NCBI GenBank assembly: GCA_015655585.1
Contig: JAATEV010000024.1
Span: forward strand, 1 to 64,000
Origin: Terriglobales bacterium
GTDB lineage: Bacteria; Acidobacteriota; Terriglobia; Terriglobales; Acidobacteriaceae
Length of the DNA: 64,000 nucleotides
Direction: 5' to 3'
The position numbers and the translations under genes were made by a program. This document shows, piece after piece, positions 44,916 to 51,714 of this stretch (position 1 is its first letter; each line of letters opens with the position of its first letter). Below the pieces are notes generated by a model. The model ran no database searches. It had not been told where the DNA came from and saw only the letters and a program-made list of their open reading frames with translations.

Positions 44916-45326
44916 ATGCCCGAACCGCGCGCCAGAACACATCACAAGAATAGAGTCGCCAATACCTTCTCTGAAGAGATAGGCTCTATGCTCGAAGGGG
45001 AGCTTTCCGACCCCCGTATCGCTCCCAGCTACGTTACTGACGTGGTTCTGGCTCCCGGCGGCAAATCCGCCCGTGTCTTCGTCTCTGTTCATGGCACCGA
45101 GGCGGAGGAAGCCTCCACGCTGGAGGGCCTCACTACCGCTCGCGCCTACATCCGTTCTCAGCTCCGCGACCGCATGGGTGTTCGCCACGTCCCCGAGCTG
45201 ACCTTTGCCATCGACCGCTCCCAGAAAGTGACCGGCCGCATGGAAGAGCTCCTCGCCCGCACCCGCAAACGCGAGTCGAAACGTACCGATGCCACCCCCG
45301 GTCAGAAGGCTCCAGTCAAACCATGA
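44916..45326 (+). CDS. rbfA: Ribosome-binding factor A
   Basis: RbfA is a KH-fold 30S maturation factor needed for 16S rRNA processing and cold adaptation. Typical text: RVANTFSEEIGSMLEGELSDPRI, SYVTDVVLAPGGKSARVFVS, and the C-terminal VRHVPELTFAIDRS. I choose the ATG at 44916 (MPEPRARTHHKNRVA) because the family starts there; the track's 44883 adds 11 residues. A basic tail (ARTRKRESKRTDATPGQKAPVKP) extends the C-terminus. The stop overlaps the start of nrnA (ATGA). Confidence 0.93.
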   Translation: MPEPRARTHHKNRVANTFSEEIGSMLEGELSDPRIAPSYVTDVVLAPGGKSARVFVSVHGTEAEEASTLEGLTTARAYIRSQLRDRMGVRHVPELTFAIDRSQKVTGRMEELLARTRKRESKRTDATPGQKAPVKP

Positions 45327-46414
45327 CGTGTATTCCCAGGCGTCACGAACCCCTCTCTCAGGAGATGGCTTTGACCATTGCCTGCGAAAGGCCCCAGGAG
45401 ATCGATTCTACGGTGACTCCAACCGCGATTGAAACCCACGAAGAGACCAGCGAGGCATCCAGGATCGACAGCCTGCTCACTGTTTTTCGTTCGCATCCCC
45501 GCTTTCTTCTCACCTCTCACGCGCGGCCCGACGGTGACGCTATCGGTTCTGTCCTCGCCCTGGCCGAGATCTTGGACCAGCTCGGCTGCGAGACCGAGGT
45601 CGTCTTTGCCGACCCGATTCCCTTCATCTACCGTACCCTTCCCGGCCTTGACCGCGTCCGCCACACTCCCTCGGCCAATGACGTCGACCCCAGCGCGGAC
45701 ACCCCCGCCATCCTGCTCGAATGCGACGGCATCGCCCGCACCGGCCTGCTCGGCCTGGAAGGCCGTATGCTGATCAACATCGACCACCACGCCAGCGGCC
45801 GCGCCTTCGCCGCCGTCAACTGGATCGATGAGCACGCCTGTGCCGTAGCTGCCATGGTCTATCGCATTGCCATCGCGGCCGGGGTGGAGATTACCCCCTC
45901 CATCGCTACCTGTCTCTACACCGCCATCCTCTCCGATACCGGCTCTTTCACCTACTCCAGCACCACAGCCGACACTTTCGCCATCGTCCACGACCTGTCT
46001 AGCAAGGGAGCCAACCCCAGCCAGATTGCCCGTGATCTCTACTTCTCCAACCCTGTCAGCAAGGTCCGCCTCCTGGGCACCGCCCTTTCCAACCTCAAAT
46101 ATGAAGGCCCTCTCGCATGGACGTGGGTGACGAGCAAGGACATGGATCAGGCGGGGGCCGACGCCGAGGACTGCGAGGGCGTCGTCAACTACCTGATCGG
46201 TATCACCGGCATCGAATCCGCTGTCTTCCTCCGCGAAGTCCCCGACACCAGCCAGTTCCGTCTCAGTATCCGAAGCGCGGGCAAGCTCGACGTCTCCAAG
46301 ATCGCCGAGCACTTCGGAGGGGGAGGGCATCGCAATGCCAGTGGATGCACCCTTGACGGCCCCCTGAACACGGCCATCGATCGCATCCTCACGGAAATTC
46401 GTGCGGGACTTTGA
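45323..46414 (+). CDS. nrnA: DHH-family phosphoesterase, NrnA-like (oligoribonuclease / pAp phosphatase)
   Basis: NrnA-type enzymes degrade short RNA oligonucleotides and dephosphorylate pAp. The DHH domain motifs are LLTSHARPDGDAIGSVLALA, ILLECDGIARTGL, NIDHHASGRAFAAVNWID (DHH motif), and TAILSDTGSFTYSSTTAD. The DHHA1 domain ends with FGGGGHRNASGC, which binds the nucleotide. Length (up to 363 aa) is a little longer than the usual 320 because of the N-terminal region; an ATG at 45365 is an alternative start. It overlaps rbfA by four bases (ATGA), so the DUF503-rbfA-nrnA genes form one operon. Confidence 0.9.
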   Translation: MTCIPRRHEPLSQEMALTIACERPQEIDSTVTPTAIETHEETSEASRIDSLLTVFRSHPRFLLTSHARPDGDAIGSVLALAEILDQLGCETEVVFADPIPFIYRTLPGLDRVRHTPSANDVDPSADTPAILLECDGIARTGLLGLEGRMLINIDHHASGRAFAAVNWIDEHACAVAAMVYRIAIAAGVEITPSIATCLYTAILSDTGSFTYSSTTADTFAIVHDLSSKGANPSQIARDLYFSNPVSKVRLLGTALSNLKYEGPLAWTWVTSKDMDQAGADAEDCEGVVNYLIGITGIESAVFLREVPDTSQFRLSIRSAGKLDVSKIAEHFGGGGHRNASGCTLDGPLNTAIDRILTEIRAGL

Positions 46415-48255
46415 TAGGCTTGTCTCGTTCCATCAATCGAATGAATGATTTCCAACAATCCACCGGCACAGGCCCCGTGCCGGAGCGCGCACCGATCGCC
46501 TGGCTTCGCAGCCACCTCAAACTGCCAGCTCCGGTAGCGATCCGCGAGTTCATCGTTTTGCTGCTGGTGACAGGGTTCCTGCTTCTGTATGGACTCATTC
46601 CCATCTTTGGCGGAGACCAGCTCGGCCTGGTAGGAGCCGATGAGCCAAGATACGCCCAGATCGCCCGCGAGATGCTCGCCGCTCACTCCGAAGGCTGTCA
46701 CCAGGTCGAGGCCAAGATGGTCCCCAAGGGACTCACGCGGACGGACTTCAGCAACTCCTTCCGCTGCCTCTCCTCCGGAACCGTCACCCCGATCCTGTAC
46801 GGCAAGCCCTGGCTCGAAAAGCCCGCCCTCTACTACTGGCGAGCCATGAGCTTCTTCAAAGAGTTCGGCGTTTCCGACTGGAGCGCTCGCCTACCGTCGT
46901 CTTCTGCCACGCTCGCCCTCGTTGTCCTGGTCTTCCTGCACATGCGGCGTTTCCGCCCCGGAGGGCACCTGGATGCCGCCCTTATCACTGCATCCTGCCT
47001 GGGCATCGTCAGCTTTGCGCGGGGGGCTTCCACCGACATGCAGCTCGCCGCGCCGTTCTGCATCGGGATGCTGGGCTGGTATGCGTGGTATGAGACCGGC
47101 AGGAAGTTCTGGCTCTTCGACCTCTACTTCTTCGGCGCAGCCGCGACGCTGGCCAAGGGGCCGGTGGCTCCCTTCCTGGCGTTGGTCATCATTCTGCTCT
47201 TTGCCGGTCTGCGGAGGGAGTGGTCGATTCTCCGCCGCACCATCTGGCTGCCGGGTGTCCTGCTGTACCTGGTCATGGTGCTTCCCTGGTACATTGCGGT
47301 TCAGAAGCGGAATCCGACCTTCTATCGACTCTTCTTTCTCGAACATAATCTGGAGCGGTTCGCCACCAACCGCTACCAGCATCATCAGCCGATCTGGTAC
47401 TATCTTGCCGTTCTTCTGATCGCGCTGATGCCGTGGACGGTGATCGCGCTGCGGGCGCTGATCGACTCGATCGAGGTCTCGATCGCGGAGTGGAAGGTTC
47501 GGCACAACCCGCAGCGTTATCTTGGCCATACTCGCTCCGGCGATGCCTTTCCTGAGTTTCTGGTGCTGTGGGCGCTGTTCCCGATCCTGTTCTTTACCTT
47601 CTCGGTCTCCAAGCTGCCGGGCTATATTCTTCCTTCCATTCCTCCGCTCACCATCCTTACAGCCGACTACCTCAATCGCATTCGCCGCCAGGGGCTTCCG
47701 AACTGGCTCCTCTGGGCCCATGTCGGCCTCTGCGCGCTGCTTGTCTTCGTTCTTGCGCTGGCCCCTCAGCACATGAAGTACGAGACGCTTGTCCCCTCCG
47801 CTCCATGGCTGGCCGCAGCCGGAGTTGCCGCTCTCCTCTTCGGGGCTATCGTCTTTCTGATCGTGCGGCGGTGGGGCATCTCGCAGGTGTGCAATGCGAC
47901 TCTGATTCCGATTCTGGCGATTCTGATCTTCCTGCTGGGATTCAATGGGCGAGAGCTCGACCTGAACTATTCGGCGCGCCCACTGGCCCGCGAGATCGCG
48001 AAGCAGGCTCCTGGAGTGCGTCTGGTTGCGATGCAGTCGGTGAAGCGGGACATGGATTATGGACTGGCTTTCTACCGGAACCAGCCGATCCTGCACTACA
48101 GTTCCGATGGAGTGCCGCCGGAGGAGCATATTCTGGTGATTCCGTCCGGAGATACGGCGGAGCTGAGCCGCTGGCTGGCAGGCCGTGTCTATGAACCGCT
48201 TTTTCTTTATGAATCACAGGGGCTTGCGGTCTATCGTGTGTATGCCCAGCCTTAG
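46411..48255 (+). CDS. Glycosyltransferase family 39-like membrane protein (ArnT/PMT type)
   Basis: A membrane glycosyltransferase of up to 614 residues with about 11-13 helices. The N-terminal acidic motif after the first helix (GADEPRYAQIAREMLAAHSE) carries the catalytic Asp-Glu pair of ArnT-like GT-C enzymes. Further landmarks are GKPWLEKPALYYW, LAKGPVAPFLALVIILLFAG and FFTFSVSKLPGYILPSIPPL, which are the conserved loops of the ArnT/PMT_2 group. Substrate and acceptor are unknown; transfer of a polyprenyl-linked sugar to lipid or glycan is the family rule. The frame opens with a TTG overlapping the nrnA stop (TTGA); the ATG at 46441 is an alternative, neither with a good ribosome site. Confidence 0.85.
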   Translation: MIGLSRSINRMNDFQQSTGTGPVPERAPIAWLRSHLKLPAPVAIREFIVLLLVTGFLLLYGLIPIFGGDQLGLVGADEPRYAQIAREMLAAHSEGCHQVEAKMVPKGLTRTDFSNSFRCLSSGTVTPILYGKPWLEKPALYYWRAMSFFKEFGVSDWSARLPSSSATLALVVLVFLHMRRFRPGGHLDAALITASCLGIVSFARGASTDMQLAAPFCIGMLGWYAWYETGRKFWLFDLYFFGAAATLAKGPVAPFLALVIILLFAGLRREWSILRRTIWLPGVLLYLVMVLPWYIAVQKRNPTFYRLFFLEHNLERFATNRYQHHQPIWYYLAVLLIALMPWTVIALRALIDSIEVSIAEWKVRHNPQRYLGHTRSGDAFPEFLVLWALFPILFFTFSVSKLPGYILPSIPPLTILTADYLNRIRRQGLPNWLLWAHVGLCALLVFVLALAPQHMKYETLVPSAPWLAAAGVAALLFGAIVFLIVRRWGISQVCNATLIPILAILIFLLGFNGRELDLNYSARPLAREIAKQAPGVRLVAMQSVKRDMDYGLAFYRNQPILHYSSDGVPPEEHILVIPSGDTAELSRWLAGRVYEPLFLYESQGLAVYRVYAQP

Positions 48256-48339
48256 TTGAAGCTGGCTTCGCCGGTACCTTTCCTTACATATCGGCGGTGT
48301 GGAGAATCCTATAAGCTCAACGAAGGTTTTGACGAGGAT

Positions 48340-49311
48340 ATGACGGTCGCCACACAACTCGAGATCCTCGATCTACGGCATTTTTCTGCGCGGCAGCTTC
48401 GCCCGCTGCTGGAGGCGGAGGCCCGGGTGTGGCAGCAACGCCTGCGGTGGGACTATCAGAACTCGACGGAGCTACTGTTGCAGTATTTGGACTCCCATAT
48501 TCTGCCGGGATTTGTTGCTCTGGATCGTGGGCGTGTCTGCGGCTTTACGTTCTGCGTTTATGAGGGGCATAAGGCGGTGGTGGGGGACGCGTTTGCCGTT
48601 GCGAATGAGCCGCGGCAGGCACTGGAGATTACGCGGGCTCTGCTGCGGCATCTGCTGGCGCTGCTGCAACATTCGCCGGGGATTGAGCGGGTGGAGTCGC
48701 AGCTTTTGCTCTATGATGCGGGGTCGCTGGAGGATGTCTTTGCCGATGCGGGTTTTTCGCTGCATCCGCGTTTGTTTATGGAGTGCGATCTGCCTCAGAA
48801 TGCTTCTGCGGGCGGTGGATTTACGCTTGATCCCTCGGTGGAGCTGATGCCGTGGAATGCCGGATTTTATCAGGCGGCGGCGGAGCTGATCCATGCGTCG
48901 TATGCGGGGCATATCGATTCGCGGATCAACGATCAATACTGTTCGCTGCATGGTTCTTTGCGGTTTCTCCATAATATTGTGCGGTTTCCGGGCTGCGGCG
49001 TCTTCGATGGAAACGAGTCGTGGGTGGTGGTGGACAGGAGCAGTGGGACGCTGATGGGGATGGCGCTCTGCTCGCGGGTGGCCGAGGATGTGGCGCATGT
49101 GACACAGCTCTGCGTGGCCCCTGCGCGGCGAGGGCTGGGGCTGGGGAAGGCGCTGCTGCGGCAGTGTATCGGGCACCTGTCGGGGGCGGGCTACCGGGCG
49201 ATTACGCTGACGGTGACGGAGGAGAACCGGCAGGCGGTGAGGCTCTACCAGGAGGCGGGGTTTTTCCCCTTGCATCGGTTCGATGCGATGGTCCTGGAGA
49301 GGCCGGAGTAG
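48340..49311 (+). CDS. GNAT-family N-acetyltransferase, two-domain
   Basis: A 323-residue protein. I choose the ATG at 48340 (MTVATQLEILDLRHFSARQL) preceded by GAGGAT; the track frame opens at a TTG at 48256. The C-terminal half is a clear GNAT domain: QLCVAPARRGLGLGKALLRQ (acetyl-CoA pyrophosphate loop), then AGYRAITLTVTEENRQAVRLYQEAGF. The N-terminal half has a similar but degenerate layout (VALDRGRVCGFTFCVYEG), so it may be a duplicated, inactive GNAT fold. The acceptor substrate is unknown. It follows the GT39 gene by 84 bases, on the same strand. Confidence 0.85.
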   Translation: MTVATQLEILDLRHFSARQLRPLLEAEARVWQQRLRWDYQNSTELLLQYLDSHILPGFVALDRGRVCGFTFCVYEGHKAVVGDAFAVANEPRQALEITRALLRHLLALLQHSPGIERVESQLLLYDAGSLEDVFADAGFSLHPRLFMECDLPQNASAGGGFTLDPSVELMPWNAGFYQAAAELIHASYAGHIDSRINDQYCSLHGSLRFLHNIVRFPGCGVFDGNESWVVVDRSSGTLMGMALCSRVAEDVAHVTQLCVAPARRGLGLGKALLRQCIGHLSGAGYRAITLTVTEENRQAVRLYQEAGFFPLHRFDAMVLERPE

Positions 49312-49495
49312 CTCCGGAAAACGAAAAAGTTCCTTTGCGGTGAAAGCACGTTTTTGCTGGGGGTTTTGCAAAAAAACGGTGTTCTGGGATGTGGTTTTTT
49401 GCTGGTGGGAACGTGGTTTGTGATGGTTCGGATGTGGTTTTTTGCAGACCATGATTCGGTTGCTGGAAATTACGCCACTGATTTGAACTTTATTT

Positions 49496-49996
49496 TCAGG
49501 CGGGAGTGCTTTCGAGGCGGCGGGAGGCCAGGAGCACGAAGAGGCGGTTGAAGAGGATGGCTCCGGCGGTGTCGAGCAGGACGTCGTAGATGCTGCCTTT
49601 GCGTCCGGAGAGGAAGCGCTGGTGCATCTCGTCGGCGGAGGCCACGGCGAAGGTGCAGATCACGGAGAGGGCGGCGGCGGAGAAGGGAAGACGGCTCGGA
49701 GAGCCCTGCCAGGAGCGGCTGAGGGTGATGAACCAGGCGCGGCGGAAGAGCAGCGCAATGGAGCCGTAGCCGCAGAAGTGGCCAAGCTTGCGCAGGAGAA
49801 GATTGACGAGCTGGATGGATGCCATCCCGGACTGACCGCCTGAGAGCCAGCGGCAGATGTCGTAGAGCCAGTGGGCGGTGTTGGCTCCGCTCATGGTCTC
49901 GGTGGATTCGAGGAAGACGATGAAGAGGGCGATGGCTACGGGAAGCCATGCGCTGGTGAGGGTGGTCTCTGGCCGGTTGGGGGAGGAGTAGGTCAG
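49496..49996 (-). CDS. VanZ-like membrane protein with an unusual start
   Basis: VanZ-family proteins are small four-helix membrane proteins of uncertain role. The ATG at 49894 (MSGANTAHWLYDICRW) would remove the first helix. The frame stays open upstream and encodes AWLPVAIALFIVFLESTETM, which is the family's first helix. No ATG, GTG or TTG is available upstream; a CTG at 49996 follows CGGAG at 7 bases and is the best start I see. Other landmarks are LRKLGHFCGYGSIALLFRRA and the C-terminal SADEMHQRFLSGRKGSIYDV with the conserved D-E-xHQ pattern. Coordinates are therefore my best estimate; the protein certainly includes 49496-49894. Confidence 0.75.
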   Translation of the reverse strand: MTYSSPNRPETTLTSAWLPVAIALFIVFLESTETMSGANTAHWLYDICRWLSGGQSGMASIQLVNLLLRKLGHFCGYGSIALLFRRAWFITLSRSWQGSPSRLPFSAAALSVICTFAVASADEMHQRFLSGRKGSIYDVLLDTAGAILFNRLFVLLASRRLESTPA

Positions 49997-50112
49997 GTGT
50001 TGGCTCCGTGGATGGGTTGATTGTTGGACGTTTTGGGGTGGCTTTCGAATCGCTTTTGCGATCCGGGGGACTTTTCTTATTTTACTTCCTTCTGCGAATA
50101 ATCCTCTTTACA

Positions 50113-50134
50113 TAGAGTTCTCTATTTTGTAGAG
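50113..50134 (+). promoter_or_regulatory. Candidate operator upstream of the membrane/winged-helix pair
   Basis: TAGAG-TT-CTCTA (50113-50124) is a perfect palindrome with a 2-base centre, and a third half-site TAGAG follows at 50130-50134. It lies about 20-45 bases before the gene at 50157, close to its ribosome site AGGAGG. It is a likely binding site for the winged-helix regulator encoded by the second gene. Confidence 0.5.
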
Positions 50135-50156
50135 TTTGCTTTCAGGAGGGTTGACC

Positions 50157-50783
50157 ATGACTTTGAAGAATGAGGCAGGTGAAGACCATAACCATAACGA
50201 GCTACTCCAGCGTATTGAACTGATGGAGACGATGATCGCGGAAGGGCGGCGATCCACGGCGCGATATGGCTGGGTTTTTGTGATGTGGGGCCTGGTGTAT
50301 TTCGCGGCGACGGGATGGGCTTTTTTTCTGCCGTTCGCCAATTTTGCGTGGCCGGTGTGCATTGTGACGGCCATCGTTATCCTGAATGTGGTCAAGGTGC
50401 GACAGAGGCGCAGAGGCACCAGCGAAAACCCGAGATCAAGCAACATCGAGGCGGTGTGGAAGGGGATGGGCATAGCGATTACGCTCTTTATCTATGCGGC
50501 GATAGCGAGCCGTCACATGAATGGACCTGCTTTCTGGGCGGCGATATCGTTTTTCATCGGCCTGGCGCATAGCATCAGCGCGATGATTCTGCGTTGGTGG
50601 ATGCAAGGGGGCGTGGCGGCTATATGGTTAGCGGGCGGGATTGCCACCTTCTTTTTCACTCGGCCTTCGGAGGGCATTGGCATCTTTCTGGCGGCTACGT
50701 TTTTCGGGCAGATTCTCTTTGGGTTGTATGTGATGGCACTGGAGCGGCGACGGATTGCAAACTCGGTACAACGACATGCCTGA
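50157..50783 (+). CDS. Membrane protein of unknown function paired with a winged-helix regulator
   Basis: A 208-residue protein I do not recognise. After a hydrophilic N-terminus (TLKNEAGEDHNHNELLQRIE) there are about six hydrophobic segments: YGWVFVMWGLVYFAATGWAF, then a second helix with FAWPVCIVTAIVILNVV, then AITLFIYAAIASRHM, AAISFFIGLAHSISAMI, AAIWLAGGIATFFF and FLAATFFGQILFGLYV. The ATG at 50157 follows TTCAGGAGGGTTGACC, a strong ribosome site; the track start at 50136 is too early. The stop overlaps the next gene by 8 bases (ATGCCTGA), so both are translated together. Such membrane-protein and regulator pairs often form small self-controlled stress or signal units, which is inference. 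Confidence 0.75.
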   Translation: MTLKNEAGEDHNHNELLQRIELMETMIAEGRRSTARYGWVFVMWGLVYFAATGWAFFLPFANFAWPVCIVTAIVILNVVKVRQRRRGTSENPRSSNIEAVWKGMGIAITLFIYAAIASRHMNGPAFWAAISFFIGLAHSISAMILRWWMQGGVAAIWLAGGIATFFFTRPSEGIGIFLAATFFGQILFGLYVMALERRRIANSVQRHA

Positions 50784-51072
50784 GCTTCCGGAGCTTGATC
50801 CAGTGATTCATGGGAAGCTGCGGCTGGCGGTGCTGTCGCTGCTGACCAGCATCGAGGCGGCGGACTTCACCTGGCTACGGGAGAAGACCGGCTCTACCGA
50901 TGGCAACCTGGGGGCGCAGATGCTGAAGCTGGAAGAGGCGGGCTACGTGGCGATGGAGAAGCGATTTGCGGGGCGGAAGCCTCAGACGCTCTATCGGATG
51001 ACGCCGAAGGGCCGCGAGGCGCTTGCCGGGTATGTTGCGGCGTTGAAGAAGTTGCTGGGAGGGGTGTTGTAG
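50776..51072 (+). CDS. Winged-helix DNA-binding regulator (HTH_34-like)
   Basis: A 98-residue winged-helix protein. The pattern LRLAVLSLLTSIEAADFTWLR, then EKTGSTDGNLGAQMLKLEEAGYVAMEKRFAGRKPQTLYRMTPKGREALAGYVAALKKL, is a MarR/PadR-like fold in which STDGNLGAQMLKLEEAGYV is the recognition helix and the following hairpin is the wing. There is no ligand domain. It starts 8 bases inside the end of the membrane protein gene. It is probably the autoregulator of this operon, using the palindrome at 50113; the membrane partner may signal to it. Confidence 0.85.
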   Translation: MPELPELDPVIHGKLRLAVLSLLTSIEAADFTWLREKTGSTDGNLGAQMLKLEEAGYVAMEKRFAGRKPQTLYRMTPKGREALAGYVAALKKLLGGVL

Positions 51073-51714
51073 GGTTTTTCCCGAAATCTCAAAAACAAAA
51101 GCAAGAACAACTGCAAAAGCAACGGCAATAGAGCAGTCGCTTCGTCCTTCGGACTTTGCTCCCGCCTTCGGCAGAGCGGTGGTCGCTTCGCGACGTTTTT
51201 TTGACGCCGGACTAAAGCCCGGCTCTAATCCCAAGAGCAAGAGCAAGAGCAAGAGCAAGAGCAAGAGCAAGAGCAAGAGCAAGAGCTTATGGGCTGGGGA
51301 GCGGTATGGGTAGAGAAGCGGGTTTCTCCGCTTCGCAGCGCGATGAGGCTGCGCTGCTTCGGTCGAAATGACAATATCGGGGCGGGGTGGAGGAAAGGCA
51401 AAAGCAAGAATAACGACAACAGCAAACGCAAATTCCCTTCGGGAATGACAAACAAAAAAACAGGCCATCGTTGGGATCGGATGCAGGGGTGTCAAAAGGA
51501 ACAACAGCAAGAGCAACCGCAGGTCCTTCTACTCAGCCTCTCGCGATGATGCCGCGAGGGCTTCGCTCAGGATGACAGAGTTTGGCTCGTTTGAAGAGGA
51601 AGAGAAAGAGTTGAAGAGGAAGACAAAGACAGGAGTAGCGGCAAGGGTGGCGGCGGTGATAATGGCTATGGTTGGGAGTGCGGCTACAATTTAGGTTTTG
51701 GAGGAGAGAGAACG
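51073..51714. repeat. Repeat-rich non-coding region
   Basis: About 640 bases carry no supportable gene; track ORFs here are low-complexity. The sequence is dominated by degenerate AAAAGCAAGAACAAC-like units on the plus strand, the perfect hexamer array at 51233, and short dispersed-repeat fragments such as GGTCGAAATGACAA (about 51361) and GCTTCGCTCAGGATGACAG (about 51562), of a kind that recurs in Acidobacteriaceae genomes. The last 60 bases are GA-rich and contain the ribosome site of the M3 peptidase gene. Confidence 0.6.
51233..51286 (+). repeat. Nine perfect tandem AAGAGC hexamers
   Basis: Nine uninterrupted copies of AAGAGC run from 51233 to 51286. Hexamer arrays change length by slippage; a 6-base period would not shift a reading frame, but there is no gene here. 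On the minus strand it would read as polyleucine or similar low-complexity protein, which explains a track ORF. Confidence 0.9.

Noticed and set aside
51233-51286. CRISPR-like tandem pattern
   Set aside because: Units are contiguous hexamers without spacers, so this is a simple repeat.
51225-51455. ORF with a run of Cys and Ser from the hexamer array
   Set aside because: Low-complexity translation of the AAGAGC repeats; no start signals.
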